Shown here in pieces: positions 18,372 to 29,426 of a DNA stretch of 64,000 bases. The stretch is from an uncultured Ilumatobacter sp. (lineage in GTDB: Bacteria; Actinomycetota; Acidimicrobiia; Acidimicrobiales; Ilumatobacteraceae). Location: positions 62,001-126,000 of the forward strand of contig CAJJBX010000002.1 of NCBI GenBank assembly GCA_905182555.1, in the 5' to 3' direction. The translations under genes were made by a program, and so were the position numbers. Numbering within the stretch: the stretch's first letter is position 1; each line of letters begins with the position of its first letter. The notes under the pieces were generated by a model. It saw only the letters and a program-made list of their open reading frames with translations. It made no database searches and was not told the origin of the DNA.

Positions 18372-18834
18372 CGGCGCCGCTGAGGTTTCTCATCACGGTG
18401 AACCCGGCCAGGATGAGCGCAGCGCTTACATAGGCCGCTGGGCTGATGCGACGGATGAACGTCGGGACTCCTCGGCCGGTGACGACCGTCAGCCAGGTGA
18501 CCCACAGCAAGCTCAGCGCGGCGAGGATGGCCGGCACCAGGGCGTTGAACGACAGCGCCTGGGCGATGTTTCCACGGAACAGGTGATGTGTTGCACGCGT
18601 GATCCCGCACCCTGGGCACCAGCGGCCGGTCAATGCGCGAATCGGACACGACGCAAGGCCACCGTTGCCGTCGCCTGGATTGTTGATGACGACGTAGGCA
18701 GCTGTTGAGGCGAGGCAGCCCGCAACCACCCACGGCAACGCGGCCACCGAACCGATGAGCGACTGCTGCTCGCTCGCAGGACGAGCGATGTGGAAGCTCG
18801 AACGGGGGCGTTTGGTCGAAAGCGTGAGTGACAT
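17869..18834 (-). CDS. DUF2752 family membrane protein with repeat C-terminus
   Basis: The first 155 residues are a typical DUF2752 protein: a hydrophobic helix (about 28-50), then CPIRALTGRWCPGCGITRATHHL at about residues 63-85, two more hydrophobic helices and a short end. The Cys-rich motif is the family hallmark; function is unknown, with metal or redox roles only suggested. After residue 155 the frame does not stop but passes through the repeat array, giving VVVAGT and then PTISRR repeats for about 165 residues. This tail is probably either a frame that lost its stop or a true low-complexity extension; the repeats make sequence errors likely. It converges with the SGNH lipoprotein gene. 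Confidence 0.7.
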   Translation of the reverse strand: MSLTLSTKRPRSSFHIARPASEQQSLIGSVAALPWVVAGCLASTAAYVVINNPGDGNGGLASCPIRALTGRWCPGCGITRATHHLFRGNIAQALSFNALVPAILAALSLLWVTWLTVVTGRGVPTFIRRISPAAYVSAALILAGFTVMRNLSGAVVVVAGTVVVAGTVVVAGTVVVAGTVVVAGTVVVAGTVVVAGTVVPGPTISRRPTISRRPTISRRPTVSRRPTVSRRPTIGRRPTIGRRPVRSTISSRPTISRRPTISRRPTISSRPTISSRPTISSRPTISRRPTISRRPTISSRPTISSRPVRSTIGSRPVRHHR

Positions 18835-18897
18835 AGTTGCTCAGACCGTTCGCGCAGAGAGCAGGGTCGCCACGAACATCGACCGTAGCCTGGTCTG

Positions 18898-20514
18898 ATG
18901 CTCCAAGCGCAAGCAATCTCGGTGGAAGTAGGTGGTCGACTCCTTGTTGAGAACGCCAGCTTCACCGTCATGGCGCGGGACAAGGTCGGCATTGTGGGCC
19001 GCAACGGCGCCGGCAAGACATCGATGTTTAAGGTGCTCGGCGGTGCCAACGAACCAAAGTCGGGTCGGGTCATCACCAAAGGCGGCTTCGGATACCTGCC
19101 GCAGGACCCAAAGATCGACTCGGCGCTCGACGGGCGTTCATGTGTCACGCACATTCTTTCTGGCCGCGGAATCGACGACCAAGTCATGCGCATCGAGAAG
19201 CTGCGCATTGCCATGGAAGAGAACCCCGATGAGCGCAACGTCAGTCGCTACGTCAACGCCGAAGAGGCGTTCCGCACCAACGGCGGCTACGCGTCCGAGA
19301 GCGAAGCGCGGCAAATGGCAGCTGGGCTCGGCATCGAAGACGAGCGGCTCGATCAGCCGATCAGCACTTTGTCCGGTGGCCAGCGGCGTCGTATCGAACT
19401 GGCCCGCATTCTCTTCGCTGGGTCCGAAGTCCTGTGCCTCGACGAACCGACCAACCACCTCGACATCGACGCGAAGATTTGGCTGCTCGGTTTCCTCCGC
19501 GACTACAAGGGCGCGCTGCTCGTCATCAGCCACGACCTCGAACTCCTTGACGAGGCGATCACCCGCGTGATTCACCTCGATCGAGCATCCGAGCACGCTG
19601 TCGGTGAGATCTTTGAATACAAGGGCACGTACACCCAGTACAAGCGCGCTCGGGCCGACGACGAGACGCGCCTCGCCAAGAAAGCGCTTCTACAGGGTAA
19701 GGAAATCGACCGACTGCAAACCGTCGTCGACCGCTTCGGTGCGAAGGCAACGAAGGCAGCTATGGCGCACAGCGTCGAGAAGCGGATTGCTCGCCTCGAA
19801 GGCGAACGAGTGCATGGGCCGCGAGCGGGCAAGACCATGTCGGTCAGGTTCCCGCCGCCGCCGAAGTGCGGCAATACCGTCATCACCGCAGAGGGGCTGT
19901 GTAAGGGCTACGGCGGCCCTGCGATCTTTGAAGACATCAACTTTGACCTCGGCAAAGGCGAGCGACTCCTCGTCCTAGGTCTGAACGGCGCCGGTAAGAC
20001 CAGCCTGCTGCGCATCCTTGCCGGCGAAACCGAGGCCAACCTCGGTCAGTTCAAGTGGGGCTATCAGGTTCACGCCGGCTACTACGCCCAGGAACACGAC
20101 AACCTCAAGGTCCACGAGTCGCTCCTCGACAACATTCGCGATGCTGTACCGCCCGAAGTCCAGCTTGGCGAAACCGAGCTTCGCGGGCTGCTCGGCATGT
20201 TCGGGTTATCCGGCGAGAAGGTGTTCCAAGAATCGGGGACACTCTCGGGCGGTGAGAAGACCAAGCTGGCGCTGTCGATGCTGATGGTCGGTCGGAACAA
20301 TGTGCTCCTGCTCGACGAACCAACCAACAACCTCGACCCGCCGTCGCGCGAGGCCGTGGCCACTGCTCTGGTCGACTGGCCCGGCGCAATCATCCTGGTC
20401 AGCCACGACGAGGAGTTCGTGCGCGAGCTGCAACCCACGAAGGTGTTGCTCATGCCCGACGGGGACGTCGACTACTACTCCGAGGAATGGCTCGATCTCG
20501 TCTCGATGGCATGA
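18898..20514 (+). CDS. ABC-F family ATP-binding protein
   Basis: This soluble protein has two ABC ATPase domains and no membrane segments, the mark of ABC-F translation factors or ribosome-protection proteins. Domain 1 has Walker A GRNGAGKTS (about residues 38-46), signature LSGGQRRR and Walker B LCLDEPTNHLD. Domain 2 has GLNGAGKTS near residue 361, LSGGEKTK and LLLDEPTNNLD. The linker between them is charged, as expected for the interdomain arm that reaches the ribosomal P/E site. Length, 538 residues, is typical. Sequence alone does not separate a housekeeping EttA/Uup-like factor from an antibiotic-resistance type. Confidence 0.93.
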   Translation: MLQAQAISVEVGGRLLVENASFTVMARDKVGIVGRNGAGKTSMFKVLGGANEPKSGRVITKGGFGYLPQDPKIDSALDGRSCVTHILSGRGIDDQVMRIEKLRIAMEENPDERNVSRYVNAEEAFRTNGGYASESEARQMAAGLGIEDERLDQPISTLSGGQRRRIELARILFAGSEVLCLDEPTNHLDIDAKIWLLGFLRDYKGALLVISHDLELLDEAITRVIHLDRASEHAVGEIFEYKGTYTQYKRARADDETRLAKKALLQGKEIDRLQTVVDRFGAKATKAAMAHSVEKRIARLEGERVHGPRAGKTMSVRFPPPPKCGNTVITAEGLCKGYGGPAIFEDINFDLGKGERLLVLGLNGAGKTSLLRILAGETEANLGQFKWGYQVHAGYYAQEHDNLKVHESLLDNIRDAVPPEVQLGETELRGLLGMFGLSGEKVFQESGTLSGGEKTKLALSMLMVGRNNVLLLDEPTNNLDPPSREAVATALVDWPGAIILVSHDEEFVRELQPTKVLLMPDGDVDYYSEEWLDLVSMA

Positions 20515-20612
20515 CCGAGACGTCAGGGGTACAGGCATCACGGTGTTCACTGCACCGCTTGTCTTGATCTGAGCGTTCGGTCCGCGCACCAGCGGTTGTC
20601 TACCGTTGGGTC

Positions 20613-21425
20613 ATGTCAGCCATCACGCTCAACGTCGACGACCGCGGCGTGGCCACGGTCCTCGTCGATCACCCGCCGATCAACCTGATGACTGCGGCGG
20701 TGTTTGTCGAGCTCGCCAAGTTGACGAGCCGCCTCGCCACTGACGATGAGGTTCGGGTTGTCATATTGCGGTCGGCCAATCCTGAATGGTTCATTGCTCA
20801 CTTTGACGTCGAGGCAATCCTCGGTTTCCCAACCGATACGGCCCCGCCAGCCGAGCTGCCCGGGTTTCATTTGATGTGCGAGACGTTCCGGACGATGCCC
20901 AAGCCGACGATTGCGGTGATCGAGGGTCGGGTGGGCGGAGGCGGTAACGAAATCGCGATGAGCTGCGATATGCGGTTCGCAACACAGCAGGCTGTGTTCA
21001 ATCAGCCGGAGGTCGCGCTCGGCATCATCCCCGGTGGCACCGGAACGGTGCGGCTACCGCGCTTGGTCGGTCGCGGACGGGCCCTGGAGATCATTCTCGG
21101 TTGCGACGACATCGACGCGACGACTGCCGAACAGTGGGGCATGATCAACCGGGTCCTGCGGGCGACGGAGATCAACCCGTTCGTCGATCGCCTCGCCGGG
21201 CGTATCGCCAGCTTTCCCCGTGATGCGGTGGCCGCGGCCAAGGCGAGTGTCGTGCGCGCCGACCAGGAACTTGGCGACGATCTCCTCGCCGAAGCAACGG
21301 CATTTAGCAGCTTGCTTGATAACGCTGACTCGCGTGGTGCCATGACGGCGTTTCTCGCCCATGGTGGGCAGACGCCCGAGGGGGAGCGACGACTCGGTGA
21401 CCTGGCGGGCGAGATCTCGGGCTGA
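20613..21425 (+). CDS. Enoyl-CoA hydratase/isomerase family protein
   Basis: A 270-residue crotonase-fold protein. The first oxyanion-hole region is altered (FIAHFDVE in place of the usual FSAGADL) and the second is EGRVGGGGNEIAM near residue 108. The Glu pair used by typical hydratases is not fully evident: NQPEVALGIIPGGTGTVRL follows, with one Glu. It may therefore be an isomerase or another crotonase type. It stands alone between the ABC-F gene and the converging fumarase gene. Confidence 0.83.
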   Translation: MSAITLNVDDRGVATVLVDHPPINLMTAAVFVELAKLTSRLATDDEVRVVILRSANPEWFIAHFDVEAILGFPTDTAPPAELPGFHLMCETFRTMPKPTIAVIEGRVGGGGNEIAMSCDMRFATQQAVFNQPEVALGIIPGGTGTVRLPRLVGRGRALEIILGCDDIDATTAEQWGMINRVLRATEINPFVDRLAGRIASFPRDAVAAAKASVVRADQELGDDLLAEATAFSSLLDNADSRGAMTAFLAHGGQTPEGERRLGDLAGEISG

Positions 21426-21457
21426 CTCGAACGCTCGCTGCTGGGCCCGCGGGCTCG

Positions 21458-23117
21458 CTACCGCTTGGAGAGCGAGATGGGCATTGATGCTTCTGAGCGC
21501 ACCTTGGCGTAAAAGTCGTTGCCTTTGTCGTCGACGATGATGAACGCAGGGAAGTTCTCGACTTCAATCTTCCAGATCGCTTCCATCCCGAACTCGGGGT
21601 ACTCAAGGACCTCGACTTTCTTGATGTTGTCGAGGGCGAGGCGCGCTGCAGGTCCGCCTATCGAACCGAGATAGAACCCGCCGTTGTCTTTGCACGAATC
21701 GGTGACCTGCTTCGAGCGGTTGCCTTTGGCCAGCATCACCATCGACCCGCCAGCCGCCTGGAACTCGGGCACGTAGGAGTCCATGCGGCCTGCCGTCGTG
21801 GGGCCGAACGACCCGCTCGCCATTCCATCCGGCGTCTTAGCCGGGCCGGCGTAGTACACGGCGTGGTCCTTCCAGTACTGCGGCATCTCTTCGCCGGCGT
21901 CGAGACGCTCCTTGATCTTGGCGTGCGCGATGTCGCGAGCAACGATCATCGGCCCGCTCAGCATCACCTGGGTCGTGACCGGGAGCTCTCCAAGGGTCGC
22001 GCGAATCTCGTCCATCGGCCGGTTGAGGTCGATGTGGACTGCGGCTTCGTCAGCGAGGTCCGCGGCGCCAACGGCGGGCAGGAAGCGTGCCGGGTCGGTC
22101 TCGAGCTGTTCGAGGAAGAGGCCGTCGACCGTGATTTTGCCGAGTATCTGGCGGTCGGCTGAACAAGACACGGCCATCCCGACTGGACACGATGCGCCGT
22201 GACGCGGGAGGCGGACAATGCGGACGTCATGGCAGAAGTACTTACCGCCGAACTGAGCGCCAACGCCGGTGTTCTGCGCGAGCTCGAGGACCTTGGCTTC
22301 AAGGTCGAGATCACGGAACGCGTGCCCAGATGCCGAGCCGGTCGTTGGCAGCGTGTCGAGGTAGTGGGCGCTCGCAAGCTTCGCAGTCTCAACGGCAATC
22401 TCGCCGGATGTGCCGCCGATGACGATTGCGAGGTGGTACGGCGGACACGCTGATGTACCGATCGCCTGAATCTTGTCGAAGATCCACGGCAGCAGCGTCG
22501 CCTTCGTTCAACAGTGCCTTTGTTTCCTGGAAGAGGAAGCTCTTGTTGGCAGACCCGCCGCCCTTCGCCATGAACAAGAACTTGTAGGCGTTGCCGTCGA
22601 CGGCGTTGATCTTGATTTCGGCCGGCAGGTTTGTGCCGGTGTTCTTTTCGGTGTACATGTCAAGCGGTGCCATTTGGCTGTATCGCAGGTTCGAGGTCAG
22701 GTAGGTGTCGGCGATGCCGTTGGCGATTTGTTCCTCGTCGCCGCCGCCGGTGAACACGAATTGACCCTTCTTGCCCTTGACGATCGCCGTGCCGGTGTCT
22801 TGGCACATCGGCAGCACTCCACCGGCAGCGATCGAAGCGTTCTTCAGCAGGTCGAGAGCCACGAAGCGGTCGTTGTCGGACGCTTCGGGATCATCGAGGA
22901 TCTTGGCGAGCTGTTCGAGATGGCTCGTGCGCAGGTAGTGCGCAATGTCGCGCATTGCTGCTGCTGTGAGGCTGCGGATTGCATCGGGTTCGACCTTGAG
23001 GAACGTTCCTTCAGGCGTACCGAACGTGGAAACACCCTCCGTGGAGACGAGTCGGTATTCGGTTTGGTCGGGCCCCAAAGGGAACATCTCGGTGTAATCG
23101 ATCTGCGCGTCAGCCAT
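21458..23117 (-). CDS. Fumarate hydratase class I (one-base frameshift)
   Basis: This is the Fe-S-dependent class I fumarase of the TCA cycle. The N-terminal frame (23117 to about 22500) carries [15 protein letters not shown] with a cluster Cys and [21 protein letters not shown]. The second frame continues exactly in register as [29 protein letters not shown] and then [12 protein letters not shown], to the stop at 21458. One extra base near 22499 (GGCGACG in place of GGCACG on the coding strand) accounts for the break. Restored length is about 552 residues, normal for the family. All conserved segments are present, so a sequencing error is more likely than a dead gene. Confidence 0.9.
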
Positions 23118-23133
23118 GGCGTTCTACGAAGTG

Positions 23134-23164
23134 CGGTCACACTGTGCCTGGCACAGTGTGACCG
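23134..23164. repeat. 31-bp near-perfect palindrome, copy 2 of 3
   Basis: The arms are identical to the copy at 3123-3153 and the centre is T, so on the opposite strand the two are the same sequence. It lies 16 bases upstream of the fumarase start and downstream of nothing on that strand except the hydrolase gene 42 bases away. Here it sits at a 5' end, which argues against a terminator role. Confidence 0.9.
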
Positions 23165-23206
23165 GTCGGCGTCTTCGATTTGGTCTCGGTGATTCGGTCT
23201 ACTTGA

Positions 23207-24513
23207 TCAGATAGGTGAAGTCGGTTTGCTCGTCGACTTGGTCGAGGCGATTGCGGTGCCGCCCTTGAAGATCGAGTTGAGGAACGAAACGGCGAAGGTG
23301 TTGGTGATCGCGTGTGCCCGTTCGATCGGCATGTCGTCGGCGTCGCAACCTGCTTCGGTGCGTGCTTCGAGTGCGTCGACAACGATCTGTGCCGGAGATT
23401 CGAGTGTCGGCAAGAATGCCAGGTATGTGCAGATATCGGTGAATGTCTCGTGCTCGGCCGCCGTCAGGTCGAGTCGGTACGACAGTTCGCTTGACGTGAG
23501 CTCCCACGGCCGAGTGACGTTCGGGTCGATCGGTGTGGTGTCGTCATCGGTTGCGCCGATGACGAGCGTCGGGATCTCGATCGAGGCGAGTCGCTCGTTG
23601 CTCAGCAGGCCCTCGCTGGCGGCTGGGGCGAGGGTGACGATCGCACCGACGCGCTCGTCGGCCACAAACTCGCCGTTCTCATTGTCGAAGCCGGACGCCA
23701 TCGCATACGAGGTGAAGCCGCCGAAAGAATGGCCGGTCACCGCGATCTGGCTGGGGTTGAGATTCGCAACGAAGCCAACCATTTCGATGTTCTCGGGGTC
23801 GAGGAACGCATTGATCACACGAGTGACGTCATTCGGCCGGTTGAACGCAGTGACCAGGCCGGGGGCTTCACTGCCGGCGAGTCGATCGACGGCGGTGTTG
23901 CCGATGTGGTCCGGCGCAGCGACGATGTAGCCGTTGCTGGCTAAGGCCTCGGTGTAGTTCGAGTGGATGTAGCGGAGTCCGCCCGAACCGTGGGAGTAGA
24001 TCACCAGCGGAAACGGACCATTGGCTGCGATGCTCTCAGCCGTGGCAGCAACCGCCGATGGCGATTCGTAGTACGTGCCGGGAAGCAGGGTGTACTGCTG
24101 CGGCGCAAGATCAGCAGCGGCGTCCGTCAGGAGTGGGAACCACACGTCGACGGTCAGGTCACGGCCGCCGCCGAGTCGAATCGGTGACCATGATTGTCTG
24201 GACGCCGACCTCGTAAGGACCAAAACCATCGCCGAGTTCGATGTCCGGGGTGTTCTCGGGCTCGGTGACCGGCGGATCGGTCAGCTGGCGAGGTGGCTGT
24301 CCGTTGCTGGCGGATTGGTGTCGACTGGAGCCTCCGTTGCTGGACCGCTGTCGGGACAGGAGATTCTGTGGCCACGGGCAGTTCGGTCTGGGCCGGGGCT
24401 TCGGTAGCTGGAGCGCTGTTGGTGTCGGAACCGGCACACGCTGCTGCGAACAGGGCAACAGCAGCGAGGGCGGTTGCCCTATTGGAATAGGTGAGGGTCC
24501 GTGAGGAACGCAT
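23207..24513 (-). CDS. Secreted alpha/beta-hydrolase lipoprotein (frameshifted)
   Basis: Three frames make one protein. The N-terminus (from 24513) has a signal with LAAVALFAAAC, a clear lipobox, then a Thr/Ala/Pro-rich linker. A second frame gives PPVTEPENTPDIELGDGFGPYEVGVQTI. The third gives RDLTVDVWFP, the oxyanion region VIYSHGSGG, the nucleophile elbow TGHSFGG and a catalytic Asp region GATDDDTTP. The layout is that of PAF-acetylhydrolase/dienelactone-hydrolase-like esterases. The breaks lie near 24340-24400 and near 24180 (one extra base in a GGCGGCGG run). Restored length is about 435 residues. Substrate unknown; export and lipid anchoring are inferred from the signal. Confidence 0.75.
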
Positions 24514-24634
24514 CGGTGCATCGTGCCACGAATGGGCGTCACTCGGGCGGTCACGGCCCACTTGATCTCAACGGTCGACCGAACCTGCAACAAAGTTCCA
24601 ACTCGGCAACGTGCCTGTCGAGCTCGTGACCGGT

Positions 24635-25370
24635 TCAAGCCAACGTCTCGATCAGCAGGCTGATGGCGCTGAGTGTGCAAATCACCAGTACTGCCGGCCG
24701 CACGACTGCCGGGTTGAGGCGGTCTCGGTAGCGCGAGGCGACGAGCATGCCGAGCGCAGTGCTGGGTAGGACCAGCAGGGAGAGCGCCAGTTGGCGGCCG
24801 CTCACTTGGCCTGCAACGGTCAAGGCTGCGAGCGACATCAGCGCGCCAACAGCGAAGAACGTGGAGATGGTCGCCCGCATGGTGGGCGGGTCGGCATGTT
24901 GGTAGGTGAGTGCGATCGGGGGGCCTCCGACGCCGGTGGCTGTGGCCATAGAAGCCCGAAGCGAACCCGGCGCCGCCGAGGACCCCATTGCCGACGTTGA
25001 GCTTTTTACCGCTCGCCGAGACGGCTACGGCAACCAGCACGGAAATCGCAACAGCGATGCCAAGCGCATCGGTTGAAACGCGGGAGATGATCAACGCGCC
25101 AAGGACCACGCCGGGGACTCGCCCGCCGAGCGTTAAAGCCACGCCTCGTCGATCGATATGTCGCCGCTCGGTCCACGCCACCATGCCCGAGAGCGGAATA
25201 ACCGCCACGATGATTGCAACGGGGACGAAGTCGGGATCCGCGATTGCCAAAATCGGCGCGGCGATCATGCCCAGGCCGATCCCAAGCGATGCCTGCACCG
25301 TGGCGCCGACGAACACAACGATGACGGTTAATGCCAAGAGCCAATTCGAGAGGCCAGCAACAGCGAACAC
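24635..25370 (-). CDS. TauE/SafE-type permease (one-base frameshift)
   Basis: A multi-helix membrane protein of the sulfite-exporter TauE/SafE family. The first frame has LGIGLGMIAAPILAI and repeated hydrophobic helices. The second frame continues as MATATGVGGPPIALTY, the second family repeat, and more helices to the stop. An extra base near 24950 (TTCTATGG in place of TTCATGG) causes the break. Restored length is about 245 residues, normal for the family. The GTG start directly follows the hrpB stop with no gap, so it is probably cotranscribed with hrpB. Members export sulfite, sulfonates or other organic anions; the substrate here is unknown. Confidence 0.82.
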
Positions 25371-27908
25371 TTAGCGATCCTTCATGCGTTTGGGCACGGC
25401 TTTCGCCGGATCATCGGGCCACTGATGTTTGGGATAGCGACCAGCCATCTCCTTACGAACTTCGTTCCACGACCCCGCCCAGAATCCTGGAAGGTCGGCG
25501 GTGACTTGAATCGGGCGGTCAGCAGGTGAGAGCAGCTGGAACCGGATCGGTCGGCCGCCAGCCGTTGGGTGGACGGTGGTGCCAAACAGGTCTTGGACGC
25601 GTGCCGACGTTGTTGGCTGCTCGCCGCTGTAGTCGATGTGAGCTGTTCGCCCGGTCGGCAGTTCGAGCGAACGTGGTGCGAGTTCTTCGAGGTCGGCACC
25701 TTGGGGCCAGGGCAGCTGTGAGCGCAACACTGTGTTGAGGTCGAGTTGTTCGAGGTCGGCGCGACCGCGTGCGCCGGGGAGGTATGGGCCGAGCCATTCC
25801 TGGAGTGTCGCCATCAGCGTCGCTTTTGACCAGTCGGGCCACGGTTCTCCGACATGGAGATGCAGGAACTCGACGCGCTCGCGGAGGCTCTGAGCAGCGT
25901 CGTCCAACTCGAGGACGTTCAACTCGGTGACCTTGACGCGGGCGAGGAGCGCGGCAGTGGTCGCTTCCCGGCTGCGGGGCGATCGGTATGGGCGCCCAGC
26001 TGAATCGCTCCGAGCCGACGCTCGATCTTCTCGCTCAGGTCGTTGCGGTCGGTGTTCCATGTGATGGTTCGCTGTTCGAGGATGTCGGGCCCGAAGTTCG
26101 CAATCACATCACTGGCATCGACGGCAGCAGCGAGCCGGATTCGGGCCTTGTCGCGCTTGCCGTCGAGGTCGGCCGCCACGACGAACGGTTCGTCGGCGAG
26201 CGAGTCGTTGCTGGGCAGAAAGGCGGCGCTCCCGGCACGGAGTTGGTACTGCAGGCCGCGCCGGAGCGCCGCAAGGCGATCTGGGTATGCGAGCAGGAGC
26301 ACGGCGCCAGCCCGGTCGGCGATTAAGGGCGCCACGATCGAACGGCAGGCCCGCCCGGCGGGCCAGGTCGGCGGCACGGTCGCGGAGCCGGTGCACGGCA
26401 CCGCGGTCAGCGAGGTCGTGTCCGCGCGCCCCCGAGATCACGCCAACGCGCAGCGCAAGGTCGGTCGGCACGTCATCGGGTCGTCCCCGAAAGATGTCGC
26501 GTTCGTCGACCAGCGCGGCAATGGCACAGGCGAGTGGACTCTGATCGACGGCGATCATCCTGGCCAGTCGCGGGTGGACGGGGAGACCAAGCATCTTGCG
26601 CCCAAGCGGAGTGATGGTCTGATCGTCTTGGTCGAGAGCGTACAGGTTGGTCAGCAGGTCACGCGCCTGCGCAAGGGCCCCAGCGGGAGGGGGATCGATG
26701 AATTGCAGATCGTCAGGGGCGCCCCAGGCGGCCAGTTCAAGGGCGAAGCCAGCCAAGTCGGCTTGCAGTATCTCGGGTGACCGGTGGCGGGTTCGCGTGC
26801 CGTGTTCGAGCTTGCCCCAGAGCCGATAGGCCGTACCGGGTTCGGTGCGCCCCGCCCGTCCAGCTCGTTGCTCGGCCGAGGCACGGCTCGTCGCCACGGT
26901 CGTGAGCCGCGTCATTCCTGATCGAGGGTCGAATCGTGGCTCGCGGGCAAGGCCGCTGTCGATCACGATGCGTACGCCGTCCACGGTGAGCGAAGTCTCG
27001 GCAATGTCGGTCGACAGCACCACGCGTCGTCGGCCAGGCGGTGACGGCGCCAGTGCCTGATCTTGCTCAGCGAGCGTGAGAGCGCCGGCGAGTGGGTAGA
27101 CGTCGATGTTGGGCCCGAGCGTGTCCTGCAGCATCCGTTCAGTCCGTCGGATCTCCCCGATACCGGGCAGGAAGACCAAGACATCGCCCTCATCGTCGCT
27201 CAGCGCCTGGAGCACGGCGGCCACGACGTCTGGCTCGATGCGGTCGGGGCCGCGCTGCTGCTTGGGTCGTGGTCGGCCCTTCTTCGGCGCGCCGCTGCTT
27301 CGACCTGGCGAGCGGGGTAGCCAACGCACGTCGATCGGGTAGGTGCGACCTTCGCTGCTGATGACCGGGCCGTCGAGGAGGCGGGCGAGGCCTTCGGTGT
27401 CTGGGGTTGCCGACATTGCGATGATGCGGAGGTCGGGGCGGAGCTCGTGCAGCGCTGTCGAGCGTGAGCGCAAGCCCGATGTCGGTGGTGAGATTTCTTT
27501 CGTGGACCTCGTCGAAGATCACGGCTCCGACGCCTGGGAGTTCCGGGTCATTCTGCAGACGGCGCGTGAGCACTCCCTCGGTCACAACCTCGATGCGGGT
27601 GGTCGATGTGATCTCGCGTTCGTCGCGGGTCTGATAGCCGACCAGTGCACCGATTGGGGTGCGTGTCGTCGTCGACATGCGGCGCGCCGCGGCGCGCGTC
27701 GCAGGCGGCGCGGCTCGAGCATGACGATCGTCTGGTCGCCGAGCCAAGGTTCGTCGAGTAGCTGCCAGCGGGACCACCGTGGTCTTGCCCGCGCCGGGCG
27801 GGGCACGAGGACGGCGCTGAGGCTCGTCGATCAGTGCGAGCGCAGTGCATCGAGTGCCTCGACGACCGGAAGGTCAGGTAGGTCGGGGACGGCCGGTCGG
27901 TCGGCCAT
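25371..27908 (-). pseudogene. hrpB: ATP-dependent helicase HrpB (multiple frameshifts)
   Basis: The whole gene can be followed across frames. It starts at ATG 27908 (MADRPAVPDLPDLPVVEALDA). Then come a P-loop (APPGAGKTT after restoring one base), LEPRRL, YQTRDER, the DEVH box in IFDEVHERNL, MSATPDTEGLARLL, VFLPGIGEIRRTE, the motif VI region SAEQRAGRAGR and the HrpB C-terminal domain ending in GRYPKHQWPDDP. At least five indels break it, near 27790, 27760, 27470, 26360 and 26000. Restored length, about 845 residues, is right for HrpB, a DEAH-box RNA/DNA helicase of uncertain role. All motifs survive, so sequence error is likely, but the density of breaks leaves true decay possible. Confidence 0.8.
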
Positions 27909-27923
27909 GTGGCACGGAGCGGA

Positions 27924-28451
27924 TCAGCCCAAAGCGGGCGAGCCGCTGAATGGCCCGGGATCGCCGGCGCCAGGAATGTCGAGCGAGGTCCACGACGTCA
28001 CGTCGGCGATGGCGTCAGCGACTGCTTCCCACTCCTTTGGCTGCCAGCCTTCGGTCTTTGCCGCGACGGCGCCGTCGACGCGAGTGAAGACGAACGCCGG
28101 AAGTTCGGTGAGGCCCATCGCCTTGACAGCGGAGCGATCGGGGTCGCAGAACACGAGGTATTCCTGGTGAGCGGCCCGAGAAACGCTCGGGCATCTTCGG
28201 CTCCGGCGGTCACGATGAAGTTGATCCTGGCATGTGAGCTGCGGAACTGCTCGAGAATTCGAGTCGCCGAGCGGAGGATCCACGAGCTTTCGTTGGTGTA
28301 CGGGTCGAGCACCACCGAGGCCAGGTGGAACGTGGTCAACCAGTCCATGATCGGCCGGGCCTGGCCGAGCCCCCATCCCCGGCCGTCGGCCACGTTAAAG
28401 GCGTCAGGTTCAATTCGGTTCGGGAGCTGCGTGCACAGTGGGGTCGGCCAC
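27924..28451 (-). CDS. Thioredoxin-like hypothetical protein (frameshifted)
   Basis: Two frames form one small protein. The upstream frame reads RIEPDAFNVADGRGWGLGQ, DWLTTFHLASVVLDPYTNESSWI and INFIVTAGAEDARAFL. The downstream frame reads YLVFCDPDRSAVKAMGLTELPAFVFTRVDGAV and ends in a Trp/Glu-rich helix. The last part resembles the cis-Pro half of a thioredoxin fold (LPAFVF), and there is no CxxC. The break is near 28175. The start is uncertain; GTG at 28451 would need a further shift near 28415. It lies just upstream of hrpB in the same direction. No function is known. Confidence 0.5.
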
Positions 28452-28525
28452 GGGCGAGAGCGTAGCGAGTCGGGGCGCCCGCCGACCGCAACCATCCGCC
28501 TGGTCGCGGGTACCGTCGGCGGCCG

Positions 28526-29355
28526 ATGCACCCCATCGAGCACCTTCGCTACGTCGCCCGGGCCCAAGGCGCCGACCCGGCCTCCCTCGTCGAGGAAACC
28601 GCCCACGCACTCGGTTCGCTTCATTTTGACCCGTCGGGCATCGTGGTCGCATGCCGGCGCATCGTTGAACGTCACCCTTTCACAGGGGCGCTCTGGTGGC
28701 TCTGTGCAAATGTCTCGACGTCATCTGAGCCGTTCAAAGCCGTCTGGGAGTTGGCTGAGGAGATTCGCGGTGATCGCACGGGAGCAGAGCTGGCAGCTGC
28801 GCTCCCGGATGACGCCACCATCGTGACGATTGGCGTCACCCGATGTCGCAGGCGATGGACTCATCCGGCGAGGTGACGTGCGGGTGCTCGTGCTCGATGC
28901 CGGGCACACGGCCACCCAGTTCTTCCGCAAGCTGGAACGCTACGACGTCGACAACGACCCGGTCGATGCTGGTGCTGCGGGAGCAGCCGTCCGCGCCGCT
29001 GACGTTGTGTTGATCGAAGCGTTGGCGTGCGACTCGCACCGCATCGTGGCCCCGATTGGTTCATCGACCATTGCCGCTGCCGCGCACGCATGGGGCACGC
29101 CGGTGTGGCTCGTGGCAGGTGTTGGACGTCGGTTGCCCTCCGGTTTCATCGATCACATGGTTCAGCGATACGAGGCCGATCACCGATCCCGATGGAGAGC
29201 ACCCCGTTGACCCCTGGGAGATGGACGTCGAGATCCTCCCCACCTCGATGGTCACTGATGTCATCGGCCCGCACGGCCGCGTGCCCATCGGCCCACCGGC
29301 CATCCAGCCAGAGTGTCTCATGGCCCACGAACTCCTTCGCCACAGCGCCATGTAG
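28526..29355 (+). CDS. eIF2B-like (initiation factor 2B-related) protein, frameshifted
   Basis: Three overlapping frames make one protein of about 275 residues. Frame A (28526 to about 28835) is helical. Frame B gives GDGLIRRGDVRVLVLDAGHT, then ADVVLIEALACDSHRIVAPIGSS and the start of AWGTPVWLVAGVGRRLP. Frame C gives DPWEMDVEILPTSMV to the stop at 29355. The Rossmann-like core with ADVVLIEA and the small-residue GSS turn is that of the eIF2B alpha/MtnA-like fold. In actinobacteria such stand-alone proteins have no settled role; sugar-phosphate isomerase-like activity is possible. Breaks lie near 28840 and 29190. Confidence 0.6.
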
Positions 29356-29426
29356 ACCCCCACCGCACGCGACCCGACCTGGCCCCAGCCAGCTTCGTTT
29401 GCGTCGGGATTATTGCGGACTGGTCC